Assembly: GCA_963682025.1 (NCBI GenBank)
Contig: OY821517.1
Span: 97,711,946 to 97,775,945 of the forward strand
Length of the DNA stretch: 64,000 nucleotides
Origin: Cordilura impudica
Lineage: Eukaryota; Arthropoda; Insecta; Diptera; Scathophagidae
Direction of reading: 5' to 3'
A program made the position numbers and the translations under genes. The notes below the pieces were generated by a model, which saw nothing but the letters and a program-made list of their open reading frames with translations, was not told where the DNA came from and made no database searches. Positions 9,440 through 20,700 of the stretch are shown here, piece after piece (position 1 is the stretch's first letter; every line of letters begins with the position of its first letter).

Positions 9440-12170
9440 CAAATTGAAGCAATTTTAATAATAATAGCATAACCCAGCACACAAAATTCGAAAAATTTAT
9501 TTTTTTATTAATTTTTTTTTTTCAAAGTTTTTTTTAATCTACATGTATAAAAAATTTATTATAATAAATAATTTTATAAGAACATAAGAGTATGCTAATA
9601 AATTTTACGCAACTCACAATGCAACAGAGCTTGTGATATACAATTATAATGAAACTCGATGAATTGTTAATTGGCTAAAATTGATTCACATACATATAAA
9701 ATTATTTATTATTAATATTATATTTTATTTAATTTGATATATTTTTAACACATATTATACACAAATTTCAAAATTCCGCTCTTCTCCTCCATATAAGCTA
9801 TAACCATGCCAATTTCCACACTCCTCTGTGCCCGCGTTATGCTTAAAAAGTGATGAAACAAATTTCCTTCACGTATTAATATATAGATGCAGTTTCAGCA
9901 CCCCTTATATTTTTGTTGACTTCAGATTTTATTTTGAAACGTTTGCAGGATTTGTAAGCAAGATCTCTACGAGAGGTTAGCCTTTAACTCTCAGCACTAA
10001 ACCATGTTTTATTTGTTTTCACAGGCAGCAACACGTTAGAAATTAGATTTAAGTGATGTTCAAGAGAGTTCTATTGCTCTTCAATATAAGGCATTACATT
10101 ACATTAATTTCCAGTTCTAACAAGTAATATGTTGTAGGAACCATAGTCTCGTATGACTTGTGTACAAAAATTAATTCGAAACAAAAAATGTTGCTGGGTT
10201 CTACATAAAATGTCTATTATCAAAGAGTTTTTAAATAGATTTGTATTTAAATCAGCCACTATAACCCAATTAGTTAGTTTACACTCTTGGTTTTTGAACT
10301 TTTTTTCCTTTAAAATATTTTTGGCAAAGTTTTGTCGGTAGAACGGTCAATGTTATGTTTATTTCTTTTATCATTATATTATAAACGTATATGAACATTC
10401 ACTCATACTTGTTATATATATCGGCGAATACAATGTTGATCGTTAAGTTTCTGAATATTAGATCTATTTTAGTGTACGAAAATAAGCATGAATGTATGTA
10501 TATACCTAATTAAAATACAAAGCACACCAACAAAGTTTTCGAAAATAACATACCGAATATACTCTAACATTTGAATTGCCAAAATAAACCAGAACACAAC
10601 CTTTAGATCACATTGGCGCATTGCTTCGCTTGATAAACACCCTACAAGAGATTTTGAAAGTGAAGTGCTAGATATAATTTCTATATTGAATTTCCTAACG
10701 AATAAAGTTTTCCACGGGATTCTCTTAGTTGCGGATTGGTTGCCTTTTGCTACAACGTTTTAACCCTCTTACGTATTAGTCGTAGATATGCAATATTTAT
10801 GTGTACTTTAAATAAAACTGTAATATTTTTTGAAGCAAAACGATAACAAACTTAATGATATTATTTAATTATACATTATAAAATTAAACAAGTGTATTAA
10901 AACAAGTAAGAGTGTTAACTTCGGCTGCACTGAATATTTAACGCCCTCCACCCATGTTCAAAGCACAACATTACAACCAATTAAAGACAAAAATTGCCAG
11001 ATTTAAAATTATAGTGGCTAGATTTTTTACAAACTAAGAAGATAATTAACAAATATTTTAGGTATTTTCGTACTTTTTTAATTGAAAGCAATTATTAAAT
11101 GCAATTTTTGTTTTTTTTTTTTTTTTGTTAGCGACGCACAAAATTTTTTTTGATGTTGTTTTTCCACATGCAGAGCAAGCAAAAAAATGTGAATGCTTAG
11201 CTGATACATACATACATACACACATTTTCTGTTATGTTTTTAAGTTTTTTGTATGAAATTTGTAATGAACATCTAATATTATTTTTTTAACGCGTTGTTA
11301 AACTCGGTGAAATGGTGTGCTTTTAAAGAATCGAGAGAACGTGCGGGAGCCATTGATAACCACTAGCATTCAGTCAGTTAGGGGGGTTATTGTCCCTCAA
11401 ATCTTTCTTACCGAAATGAAAACGTTCATACATAAAATTATTTTATAGACTCCCTCAATCACATAAAAATCATTAAAACTGGAGAGGATTTATATATTGA
11501 TTAGTAAAACTATTCGATGATATTTACCCCATATTTAGATTACAAGTTCCGCTGTAATTTAAGCCATCAACCGTAACCAAAAATAAAAGCTTATATTTAT
11601 GGATATCTCCAGATGGAATTGGAGATAAACATCCCAACCATTGATCTTTAGCCATGCCATTGTTTATGCTAAGATCCCTAACTTCGTAAAACTTACACCA
11701 TTTCTATCACATCCCGTAAGAAAACTGAATTGATTTACAGTTCCATTATACAATTCATTTGTTTATTTAAAATCATTATAAGAAGTATAAATTTAAGTTT
11801 AACTTAATTTTTTTTTTTTTGTTTTTGTTTAATACTCAACAATTCCTGTTTCTTAAAATTAATGGGAGTCGCACTATTAAAATATATGACGTAAAAAGGC
11901 TAGACTTTATGAAGATACGATAAAGGTCTTAATAGTATGTGAATACCCCTTATAATATGTTTAAAACAAACTATCTATAAAATTACTTAACTGTAGGATT
12001 CAATAGGAGTATTATTACTTTGGAGAAATTCAATAAATGGTTGAAGAAAAACCATAATAATATTTAAGTGAAGCAAAAACTAAAATACCGGTATTAATTG
12101 ATTTGAGAATGAACTGACGAGTGTTTAAAAGAGTCACAGAGGTTTATTATACAAATACTGATGAATATAA
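9440..12170. other. AT-rich stretch with only repeat scraps
   Basis: No gene recognised. 9580-9690 is a distant relative of the 3470-3745 repeat and contains an internal inverted pair (TAATAAATTTTACGCAA and TTGGCTAAAATTGATTC). 10903-10985 is a DINE-1-type terminus, listed separately. Elsewhere there are homopolymer and CATA-type runs. Confidence 0.4.
10903..10985 (+). repeat. Terminus of a second DINE-1-like repeat
   Basis: AACAAGTAAGAGTGTTAACT followed by TTCGGCTGCACTGAAT and CCCTCCACCC. This order (CAAGTAAG, a short CGGCxGxxCxGAA palindrome, then the CCCTCCACC block) is familiar from abundant short dispersed repeats of higher flies. Only one end is preserved. Compare 19396-19590, which carries the other end type. 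Confidence 0.45.
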
Positions 12171-13830
12171 TCAGCGTTATTGTTTCGTGTAAAGCTTCCA
12201 CTTTTCTTTTTGATGATTATTGAGTAGATCAGTGTGGTGTAAAAAAAAATACTGTTGTAGAGAGGCCTTTTTTGATATTTGATTGGCGTGGCAAAAACTA
12301 CACAGTGGTGGCTCGTGAAAACAGACCCTTACTGACGTTGTTGTCAACCTTGAATTCGAGGATGGCAATTCATCCAATGATAATGCAGGATATGGAAGAT
12401 ACTCATGAATTGGATACGCCGTTGAACTTGCTTTTGTTGTTAGCAATTATTATATTTCCTGTTGAAATCTTTTTAGACGAAAGGTCTTCACGCGTTTAGA
12501 GTAGGTTGGAAAAAGAACTTCTAAAAAGTACGCAGCCTATAATATGACATTCTAAGGAAATAAAGCTCGAAGATTTTCGATAAATTATCGACTAAATCGC
12601 ATGTTACTTTCTGCGTTGCAATGCGTTCATATGCGTCGTAATTAACTATGTTTATTAAACACAGCACCCAAAAAAAAATTATTTTTTAAGCGGGATACGG
12701 CACAAAAATGATGGAATGGGTATTGAAAATATTTTCTCTACTTTTAAAACAATTTTTTTTTCTTTTCTTTCTAAGATTCTATGACCAAATGCATAATAAA
12801 ATATTTACTACTTTATACTAATATAACAACCCAATATGTAGGTATAAAAGTTTCATGTTAATTAGCGGGGACACACCCCATTTTTATGGTGGAGCTACTG
12901 AAGTTTTTGCTTGAGATAAAAAAAAAAAAGTTAACATTATGTGAAATGTACAGGCGACAAAAAAACTTAAAGCAATATCTAACAAAATTAGAATGCAGGA
13001 AAACCATTAACAGACATTTGACCATTAATCGTATATTACAAATTTTATCACAGCATCATTACATTTTCGTACTTCGTGCCACACCAGAATATGCCGAGTA
13101 TTTGAAGCCTAAGGATTATGACTCACTCGAACTATTGCGGAGAAGATAATGTTTTCAACAGGCTGACTGACAAAAAAACGGACATCGCTATATCGATCTC
13201 TCCTTTTATAAGAACCAAGAACATTATAGGCTGTGGGGTCTTCCGAAATTATTTCGATGAGCTGCAAAAGGATTGTGGTAATTCTTTCTGATTTTTTTTA
13301 TATTGTTCATAGCAAAATAAAACCAAATTTTTATAGAATTCAACAATAAATTTATTTCTTATTTATTATACATTTTTCATACCTAAGGTTTGTCAAGCAA
13401 AGCGTGACAATTACTGTTGTCTGCATAATTCATGGCTCAAACGAAATGAACAAAGCATGAGAATTATGAATTAGCAGTCAGACAGTTATGAAATATAATA
13501 TCTGGTTTGCATTGGCTGACAGTGGGAAAATATTTAATACAGCAACTAATGAACGACTTTCGGCATGCGTATTTTTGTTTTGTTTTGCTTTTTGTTTGTC
13601 ATTATATTTCATTTGATTTTATTTAATTTTATATATGTGCTTGTTCTTTGTAAAATATTTTAATACTATGACTTTATTCAATAAAGATACATAAATATTT
13701 TGTTACTCAACCAAGCCACATTTGCTTCCTTTATTCTACGTTATCCTTGTACACCATTGGGTAACTTAAATAAAAATTCTAATTACACTATCCTGGTGTA
13801 CCATTTGGATAAATAAACCATAAACAATAA
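12171..13830. other. Region with unrecognised short open frames
   Basis: 12272-12499 (+), 12177-12446 (-) and 12886-13149 (+, ends PKDYDSLELLRRR) are open but resemble no family I know. They lie among frame breaks, so they may be scraps of a transposon protein. 13600-13830 has a TTCAATAAAG polyadenylation-like site in sequence of solo-LTR flavour, but no paired ends can be shown. Confidence 0.3.
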
Positions 13831-13831
13831 A

Positions 13832-14578
13832 CAAGTAAGAAAATTATAGTCGGTCTAGACCGACTATACGATACCCTATACCATGCGTTTAGAACCCCTA
13901 TCTCTTAGGCCCAACTAACTGGACATAGAAAATAAGCAAAAACCAAATTTGAGTGGGATTTTTATTAATTTTTTTGGCTGCACGTATGAAAAAGTTCATA
14001 TCGTATGCTATATCTATATAGGGACTAGGCCCAAAAATGGACCGATCCTGATCATGTTTGGTAAAGTCTCTTGTATTTTGCAAAAATATATACAAACAAA
14101 ATTTGAGAAGAAGCAGTGCAATATTTTTGTTTTTTAATAGATTTAATTGAAGATCCGGAAGCAGCTCTATATGGGGTCAAAGGGATCATTTTTGGACTAC
14201 TCATTAATGGATGTAATGAATGCATACTAACCCAATTTGAGTAAGATCTATATGACAATTTGGATCTTATGGCAATTTATGTCGATTTCATATGGGTAAT
14301 TTGTATGGGGGCTAGGTCTGAACATGGACCGATTCTCACCAATTTCAATAGCGTTCATCCCATGGGCGACAAAAGCTTACACACCAAATTTCATTAAAAC
14401 ATATTCATATTTGCGACCTGCAGTTTGATTACAAGGTTTACATGGACACACAGACGGACGGACGGACGGACGAACATTGTTAACTCAACTCAGAAAGTGA
14501 TTCTGATTCTATCGGTATAATTAAAGATGGGTCTAGGTCAAATATTTTTAGTTGTTACAAACAGCAGCACAAAGTCAT
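13832..14578 (+). repeat. Palindrome-ended dispersed repeat, copy A
   Basis: Starts CAAGTAAGAAAAT, then a perfect 24-bp palindrome (13845-13868, half-site TATAGTCGGTCT), then the subterminal block ATACCCTATACCA. It has an internal GACG microsatellite at about 14452-14472 and the conserved block AAAGATGGGTCTAGGTCAAA near the far end. The far hairpin end is missing: the copy stops at AAAGTCAT. The layout (subterminal inverted repeats, hairpin end, GTCY microsatellite, no gene) resembles the fly DINE-1/mini-me group, which is considered Helentron-derived. Confidence 0.85.
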
Positions 14579-14653
14579 GAAATACCAAGTTATCCTTCCT
14601 TCAATTAAGTTAAGCGAGACAAACGAATCTTAGCTGAACAGATTGATAAACAA

Positions 14654-15430
14654 CAAGTAAGAAAATTATAGTCGGTCTAGACCGACTATATGATACCCTA
14701 TACCATGGTTTAGAGACCCTATCTTTCGGTCCAACTACTTCGATATAGAAAATAAGCATAAACCAAATTTGAGTGCGATTTTTATTAATTTTTTTGGCTT
14801 CAGATATGAAAAAGTTCATATCGGATGCTATATCTATAAAGGGACTAGGTCCAAAAATGGACCGATCCTGATCATGTTTGGTAAAGTCTCTTGTATTTTG
14901 CAAAAATATGTACAAACAAAATTTGAGAAGAATCAGTGCAATATTTTTGTTTTTTAATAGATTTAAGTGAAGATCGGGAAGCAGCTCTATATGGGGTCAA
15001 AGGGATCATTTTTGGACTACTCATTAGTGGATGTAATGAATGCATACAAACCCAATTTGAGTAAGATCTATATGACAATTTGGATCTTATGGCAATTTAT
15101 GTCGATTTCATATGGGTAATTTGTATGGGGGCTAGGTCTGAACATGGACCGATTCTCACCAATTTCAACAGCGTTCATCCCATGGCCGATAAAAGCTTAT
15201 ATACCAAATTTCATCAAAATATATTCATATTTGCGACCTGCAGTTTGATTACAAGCTTTACATGGACACACAGACGGACGGACGGACGGACGGACATTGT
15301 TAAATCAACTCAGAAAGTGATTCTGATTCGATCGGTATAATTAAAGATGGGTCTAGGTCAAATATTTTTGGTTGTTACAAACAGCAGCACAAAGTCATTA
15401 TACCCAAACCACATAGTGGTATAGGGTATA
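14654..15430 (+). repeat. Palindrome-ended dispersed repeat, copy B
   Basis: Complete copy in the same orientation as copy A and only ~75 bp behind it. Palindrome at 14667-14690, GACG microsatellite near 15275-15295. The far end is the hairpin TACCCAAACCACATAGTGGT followed by ATAGGGTAT, which is the inverted counterpart of the ATACCCTATACCA next to the palindrome. No coding function. Confidence 0.88.
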
Positions 15431-15488
15431 AATATATACCATCTACACAGTGGTGTGGAGGGCACAACAAAGAAATGTAAACATTTTT

Positions 15489-16199
15489 TATACCCTTTAC
15501 CACAATGTAATCAGGGTACAATGAGTTTGTGCTGATGTTGGTACCTACAAAAAATATTTGACCTAGGCACATATTTTATTATTCCGGTCGACTCAGAATC
15601 ATTTAGCGGTAACCGTCAGTCCGTCTGTTCGTCCGTCCCTCCATCTGTGTATCCATGTAAGCCTTGTAATCAAACTACAGGTTGCAAATGTGAATATATT
15701 ATATGAAATTTGGTATTTATATGAGCTTCTTTCCAACCTAGCCCCGATACAAATGGCCTCTATGAGATGGACTTAGATTGTCACAAGAATGAAATTATCA
15801 TATAGATCTCGGTCAAATTGGATTTGTATTTGTTTTTTACATCCATTAATTATTGGTCAAAAAGTAAACCCCCATAGGACAATTCTTAGTCATAGTTCCT
15901 ATATAAAACTGCTTGCCGATCTTCACTTAACCTACAAAAATAAAAATATTGCGCAGATTTTTCCAAAACTCGTATATATGAATGTTTTTCAAAAAATAAA
16001 TAGGTCCATTTTTCGACTCAGTCTGCATATAAATAATGATGATAACGATATGATTTTTTTCAGATCTGCAGGCAAGAAAATTTATAAAAATTCCACTCAG
16101 ATTTGGTTATGTTTACTTTCTATAACCAATTCTCAATTCTCTAAACGCATGATATAGGCTATAATATAGTCCGTCTAGACCAAATATAATTTTCTTACT
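15489..16199 (-). repeat. Palindrome-ended dispersed repeat, copy C (diverged)
   Basis: Opposite orientation to A and B, so A-B and C face each other. Hairpin-type end at 15489 (TATACCCTTTACCAC), GTCCGTC microsatellite near 15615-15640, ending in TTTTCTTACTC at 16199. The palindrome has decayed (TAGTCCGTCTAGACCAAAT). This is the most diverged full-length copy in the window. Confidence 0.8.
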
Positions 16200-16659
16200 C
16201 TTTTTCTATTTATTTATTTATTAATTTATTTATATGCATATATATATCAGGGCGGGTCGATTTAAAAATCGCCCAAGTGACAAGGAAAATCGTATTCTAG
16301 GGATCAAAATAAGAAACTTTCCCCGAGGAACCATACCTCTAAAACGAATTCTGACGTCCCGACTTTTGACTTGTCTGTCTCAATTTGACCCATTTAGAGA
16401 GCCCCAATCGAGTCCAACTGTATGATCGACCCTCACTAATTTTGGAGGGCCGACCCACCCATGCCAGTTGCACACCTTCTGGAACCCCTGGGGTTCCACA
16501 TACAAACATTTCAAAAAACACAATTTTTTGCACTTTACATGAAAAAATCAGCGAAATGGGTATGTTTTTTTCTTGTTTTCTCTTTGGAAATTTATTTAGT
16601 CAGAACATATGTAAATGAAAAAATGAATTTAACTTAGTAATAGAAAAGAAACTAAAAAA

Positions 16660-17436
16660 AAAATATTGTTTGAAGTCTTTTTTGCGTTCAAGTCTGGGCA
16701 ATTTCACACGGCTCTCTAATGTCGTCGCCATAACAGCCTCTACATTTACCGGTATAATTCGATTGGAAACGCTAGCTAGCAATTGAACGTGCCGTTCCGT
16801 TCCTTGTATGTGTGATGGAATTTTTGGATCATTAAACGGTGGATCATCTTGATTTAAATATTCTTTCAATATATCGTACGGAATGCTTCGCGTGAAGGGT
16901 GGTTCAAATACGTTATTTATATCATTCAAATTGATAATTTCCGTGTAACTTGTGCAATTAAAGTTTATATCTGGTTTTTATATACTCTAAGTTCCGTTGG
17001 GTTGTCAATAGCGTAGAATTTTCTTTACAGCACAGTCACGCTTATCTTTGCTATCATCACACAACACTGAAAACAAGATATTTTCTGAATGCGCATAATA
17101 TGAATTATCAGTAATTACTTGTGACCAATCAATGAACTTGAAAAATAATGCACTACCGTACACGACAGAGCTGTAATACTTGATATTGAAGTACATTGGC
17201 ACATAACATTTAATTACACATTCAACCAGAATTCTTAAATTCTCATCTAGATTTTCCGTTGTCGCATATAATCGTAATAATCTAGCGGCCTTGGTGAGCC
17301 ACCGATAATGTACAATTTTCCTTGGTTTGATGTTAGCCAGATCCAACGAAACCACGCCGCTAGAAATTGCATGGGCCATATCGTATAAGTACTTCGGATC
17401 GGTGGAAAATTCAATTTCGTCTGGAGCAGGGGTCAT
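16660..17436 (-). pseudogene. Transposase-like protein of unknown superfamily
   Basis: One protein read leftward in two pieces: 17436-17005, then 16929-16660 after a short interruption. Landmarks in order are FSTDPKYLYDMAHAISSG, HYRWLTKAARLLRLYATT, Y.P.YFNIK, YYAHSENILFSVLCDD, then PKIPSHIQGTERHVQLLA and a C-terminal LESRVKLPRL. I recognise this motif series as recurring in uncharacterised, repetitive insect and cnidarian proteins, but I cannot attach it to a named transposase superfamily or assign catalytic residues. Its position between long inverted repeats supports a transposase role. No credible start is visible. The sequence upstream of 17436 is broken by the MITE at 17541-17772. The stop between the pieces makes this copy inactive. 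Confidence 0.6.
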
Positions 17437-17540
17437 ATTTTTTCAAAATTTGCCTGATGCAGCAATAAAATTATTGAAAAAATGTTATTCATTCTTAAGG
17501 AGGAAATCCCTAACGAATTTTACGAAAGAAAAATCAATTG

Positions 17541-17772
17541 TACACACAGAAAAAATATTTGCCAACCGAATTGGTCTTAAGTGGAACAAATGTATTTTCG
17601 ATTGTATCAACAGAAATTTCATATCATCTGCAAATTTTCTATTGTAATAAAATATGTACTGTTGAGGCAATAGAATTGTAATCATCGTGAACCCGAAAAT
17701 CGGTTATAAGCGTTATCGCAATTCGGTTGGTAATGAATTCGGTAGTCACAATGAATCCCTTTTCTGTGTGTA
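17541..17772. mobile_element. 232-bp MITE with 13-bp inverted repeats
   Basis: Begins TACACACAGAAAA and ends with its exact reverse complement TTTTCTGTGTGTA. There is no coding capacity. It sits upstream of the transposase-like frame inside the 16249-18438 element, so it is a younger insertion. The target duplication is not clear (possibly TA). Confidence 0.6.
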
Positions 17773-18599
17773 TAAAATATACCTGATCCATTTGATTTTT
17801 TAAAATTGGTCATAATTCTGAACTATTTCATTAGTTAAATTATTCAATAGGTGCATCGCTTATGATGTAAACTAAACCGCATTTGAAAAATTTTCCAACG
17901 ATATTTTTATAAATATATAAATAACTACCTGTGTAATTAACAACATGGTCTTCAGGGAAGTTGTTTTTTCATCTCTCCGTGACTGTTCGTGACTATGTCA
18001 AAATTAATCTTTTTTCCTTCACAGCAAGTGTTAGATCGATCGGATGGGGGGTAAATAACTTTTAGATCACTCCGTAACTGTGCGTGACTATGTCGAAGTT
18101 AATCTTTTTTCACAGCAAGTGTATGGACCGAGTTTCAGATCGATCGGATGAGGGTAAATAACTTTTAGATCACTCCGGACTATGCGTGACTCTGTGTGAC
18201 TACTCCAAAATCAATCTATAGGTACAACAAGACTATGGGACACGTTTCAGATCAATTGCATGAGGGGAATGGGGCTGCGCCATGGCAAACAGACAGACAG
18301 AGAGGTCAAAAGTCGGGCCATCAGAATTCATTTTTGAGGTATGGTTCCTTGGTAAAAGTTTCTTATTTTTATCCCTGGAGTATGATTTTCCTTGTCACTT
18401 GAGCGATTTTTTTGCCTCCCTACAAATCGACCTGCCCTAATATATACTTATGTATATACTATATATATATATATATGTATTATTTGTTTTGACAAATGTT
18501 ATCGAATTTGTTATTTTTGATTAATTTATCTCTAATTAAATTTCTAAATACACTAAACAAAATTTAAAAAAATGTCTGCTTTTTAGTCTGACTATTTTT

Positions 18600-19310
18600 T
18601 ATACCCTATACCAGTATGTGGTTTGGGTATAATGACTTTGTGCTGCTGTTTGTCACAACCAACAATATTTGACCTTGACCCATCTTTAATTATACCGATC
18701 GAATCAGAATCACTATCTGATTCGATTAAACGATGTCCGTCCGTCCGTCTGTGTGTCCATGTAAAGCTTGTAATCAAACTGCAGGTCGCAAATATGAATA
18801 TATTTTGATGAAATTTGGTATTTGATCTTTTGTCAGCCATGGGATGTACGCTATTGCAATTAGTGAGAATCGGTCCATGTTCAGACCTAGCCCCCATACA
18901 AATGACCCCTATGAAATCAACATAAATTGCCATAAGATCCAAATTGTCATATAGATCTTACTCAAATTGGGTTTGTATGCGTTTATTACATCCATTAATG
19001 AGTAGTCTAAAAATGATGCCTGGGACAACTCTTAGTCATAGGCCCCATATAGAGCTGCTTCCCGATCTTCACTTAAATCTATCAAAAACCAAAAATATTG
19101 CACTGATTCTTCTCAAATTTTGTTTGTATATATTTTTGCAAAATACAAAAGAGTTTACCAAACATGGTCAGGATCGGTCCATTTTTGGGCCTAGTCCCCA
19201 TATAGATATAGCATCCGATATGAACTTTTTCATATCTGCAGCCAAAAAAATTAATAAAAATCCCACTCAAATTTGGTTTATGTCTCGACCGACTATAATT
19301 TTCTTACTTG
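18600..19310 (-). repeat. Palindrome-ended dispersed repeat, copy D
   Basis: Starts ATACCCTATACCAGTATGTGG, GTCC microsatellite near 18734-18750, ends CGACCGACTATAATTTTCTTACTTG. About 70 bp next to the palindrome, including its subterminal ATACCCTATACC block and half the palindrome, are deleted (junction near 19282). Confidence 0.85.
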
Positions 19311-19395
19311 TTTATGTATTGGCCTGTTTAGCTCGCAATACGCAATAAAAAAAATTTATGAACAAGTTTTTTTATGATTCTTTTTTTTTTTTGTT

Positions 19396-19590
19396 ATACC
19401 TTCCACACCAGAGTGCAGAGGGTATATATAAGTTTATCATTCCGTTTGTAATACGAGTAATTAGAAAAAAATGGACTCAATTAAGTATGAGTATATATAT
19501 ATATATTCTTGATCCTTGTAATAAGTAACGATGATAGGCGATATCCCTCTGTCCTTCTGAGGAAATCGCAATCATGGTAATGTGATTTAT
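19396..19590 (+). repeat. Second DINE-1-like repeat, partial
   Basis: TTATACCTTCCACACCAGAG, GAGGGTATATATAAG, TTCCGTTTGTAA and TATATTCTTGATCCTTGTAA in this order are the hallmark of a fly dispersed repeat distinct from the palindrome-ended family. The expected GTCY stretch is reduced to CTCTGTCCTTCTG at about 19546. Truncated at both sides. Confidence 0.55.
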
Positions 19591-19849
19591 TCATATCCTA
19601 GGCAGGCTGCTGTTTAAAATCATCAATATAGTTTCAATTGATCCCGAGATTTCAATTAAAATGAAAAAAAAACTTGTTCAAAAATAAGATTTTTCTATGT
19701 TTTTCTTGTTGTTGTTATTGCTGTACTAAATTCTATAATTTGTGTGCGATAGCTGTTTTTGTTGGTGTTGGTGTTGTTGTTGTTGTCGTTGAAATAAATA
19801 TAATATAAATATAATATTCGCCAATATGAAAGAAAAATATAGGTATACT

Positions 19850-20700
19850 AGCAGTTCTTACCCGCTCTTTCCAGGGATCCAAAACCTTTGACTTGAAAAA
19901 TGGTTCACTATGCTTACCAGGCGCTGAGTACTTAGTCCCCAATGAACAAATTCCCCAAAAAATGAACTTTCTCCCCAAAACTTTGAATTTTTTTATTATG
20001 AAAAAATTCCCCAATGTTTAAGTTTTTGGGGGAGTAAATTAATTTTTATTTCAAATTAAAATTATTTCATTTTTTAATTTAGAATTTTTTTTTACACGAC
20101 GCTACAGCACAAATGCTTCAAAAATAAGCAGCGAAACCGCTTTAAGCTTAAACATGAAATATAACGGAATCCTTTGCATATTAAAGGAATCAGAACTTTC
20201 AGAAATTGAATTATATCATTCAACAAGTGATCATCATTGAGCAGAAAAGACAAATTTATAAAAGTTTCAAAAATGGAAAATGGATGCGACGTTTAAAATT
20301 GTGCCGCAATGTTGCTTTAAGCATAGTATATGTGAGGCCTATTTGGATCAACAGGTAATTATTGCACATACGTAGATCAAATTTATCATAAGACCTTTCA
20401 CTGAACTGTGTTCCGCGAGCGCGTCGCGTCCGCCTCCGCGCGTTTGGGAGCCACATCCGTGCTGCTGTGCAGTTGTTGTCAACTTACTTTAGTCGCCGAA
20501 ATATATTTTTCATATCATTCTGAAATTTTAGCTGAGCTGTTTTCCGCGGGCAAGTCACGTCCACGTGCTGCCGCGCAGTTGCGGTCAACTTAGTTTATTG
20601 CCAAATTATATTTTTCAGATTATCCAATATTTAAGCTCAGCTGTGTTCCGCGAGCGCGTCGCGTCGCGTCCACGTGCTGCTTCCGCGCTATTAAAAAGAA
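19850..20700 (+). repeat. CpG-rich repeat family R, copy 1
   Basis: Starts TACTAGCAGTTCTTACCCGC, passes GCTGAGTACTTAGTCCCCAA, an AT-rich core with GTGATCATCATTGAGCAGA and ATGGAAAATGGATGCGACG, and ends in a threefold ~105-130-bp minisatellite (starts near 20402, 20530 and 20636). Each unit has CTG(A)GCTGTnTTCCGCG followed by CGCGTCGCGTC- or CACGTGCTGC-type CpG-rich sequence. Related copies lie at 24860-25500 (inverted) and 27977-28680. No gene. Element class not identified. Confidence 0.7.

Larger units (their letters stand above)
16249..18438. mobile_element. 2.19-kb DNA transposon with ~130-bp inverted repeats, superfamily unknown
   Basis: The left end reads AGGGCGGGTCGATTT. The right end on the other strand reads AGGGCAGGTCGATTT. 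Similarity continues about 130 bp inward (shared AAGTGACAAGGAAAATC, GGAACCATACCTC, CCCGACTTTTGAC). Flanks are TA-rich (TATATATC / TATATATT in mirrored sense), so a target duplication cannot be measured. The right arm also carries ~95-bp direct subterminal repeats (GCGTGACTATGTC ... GATCGATCGGATG ... AACTTTTAGATCACTCCG) from about 17983 to 18190. One transposase-like gene lies inside on the minus strand, and a 232-bp MITE is inserted at 17541. Confidence 0.8.

Noticed and set aside
13600..13830. Possible solo LTR with TTCAATAAAG
   Set aside because: No matching second end, target duplication or primer site could be shown.
14452..14476. Regular GACG repeats considered as a CRISPR-like or coding repeat
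   Set aside because: Simple 4-bp microsatellite without spacers, inside a eukaryotic dispersed repeat.
15080..15340. A recurrent frame beginning MDLMAIYVDFI...GARSEHGPIL at several places (also 18592-18942, 40654-40893, 44985-45227, 53229-53468)
   Set aside because: It recurs because the palindrome-ended repeat recurs. The frame is broken in other copies, shows no third-position pattern and runs into the GACG microsatellite. Not a gene.
19741..19795. GTTGTTGTTGTT-rich stretch read as a glutamine- or threonine-rich protein
   Set aside because: Simple trinucleotide repeat, frames short and without neighbours.
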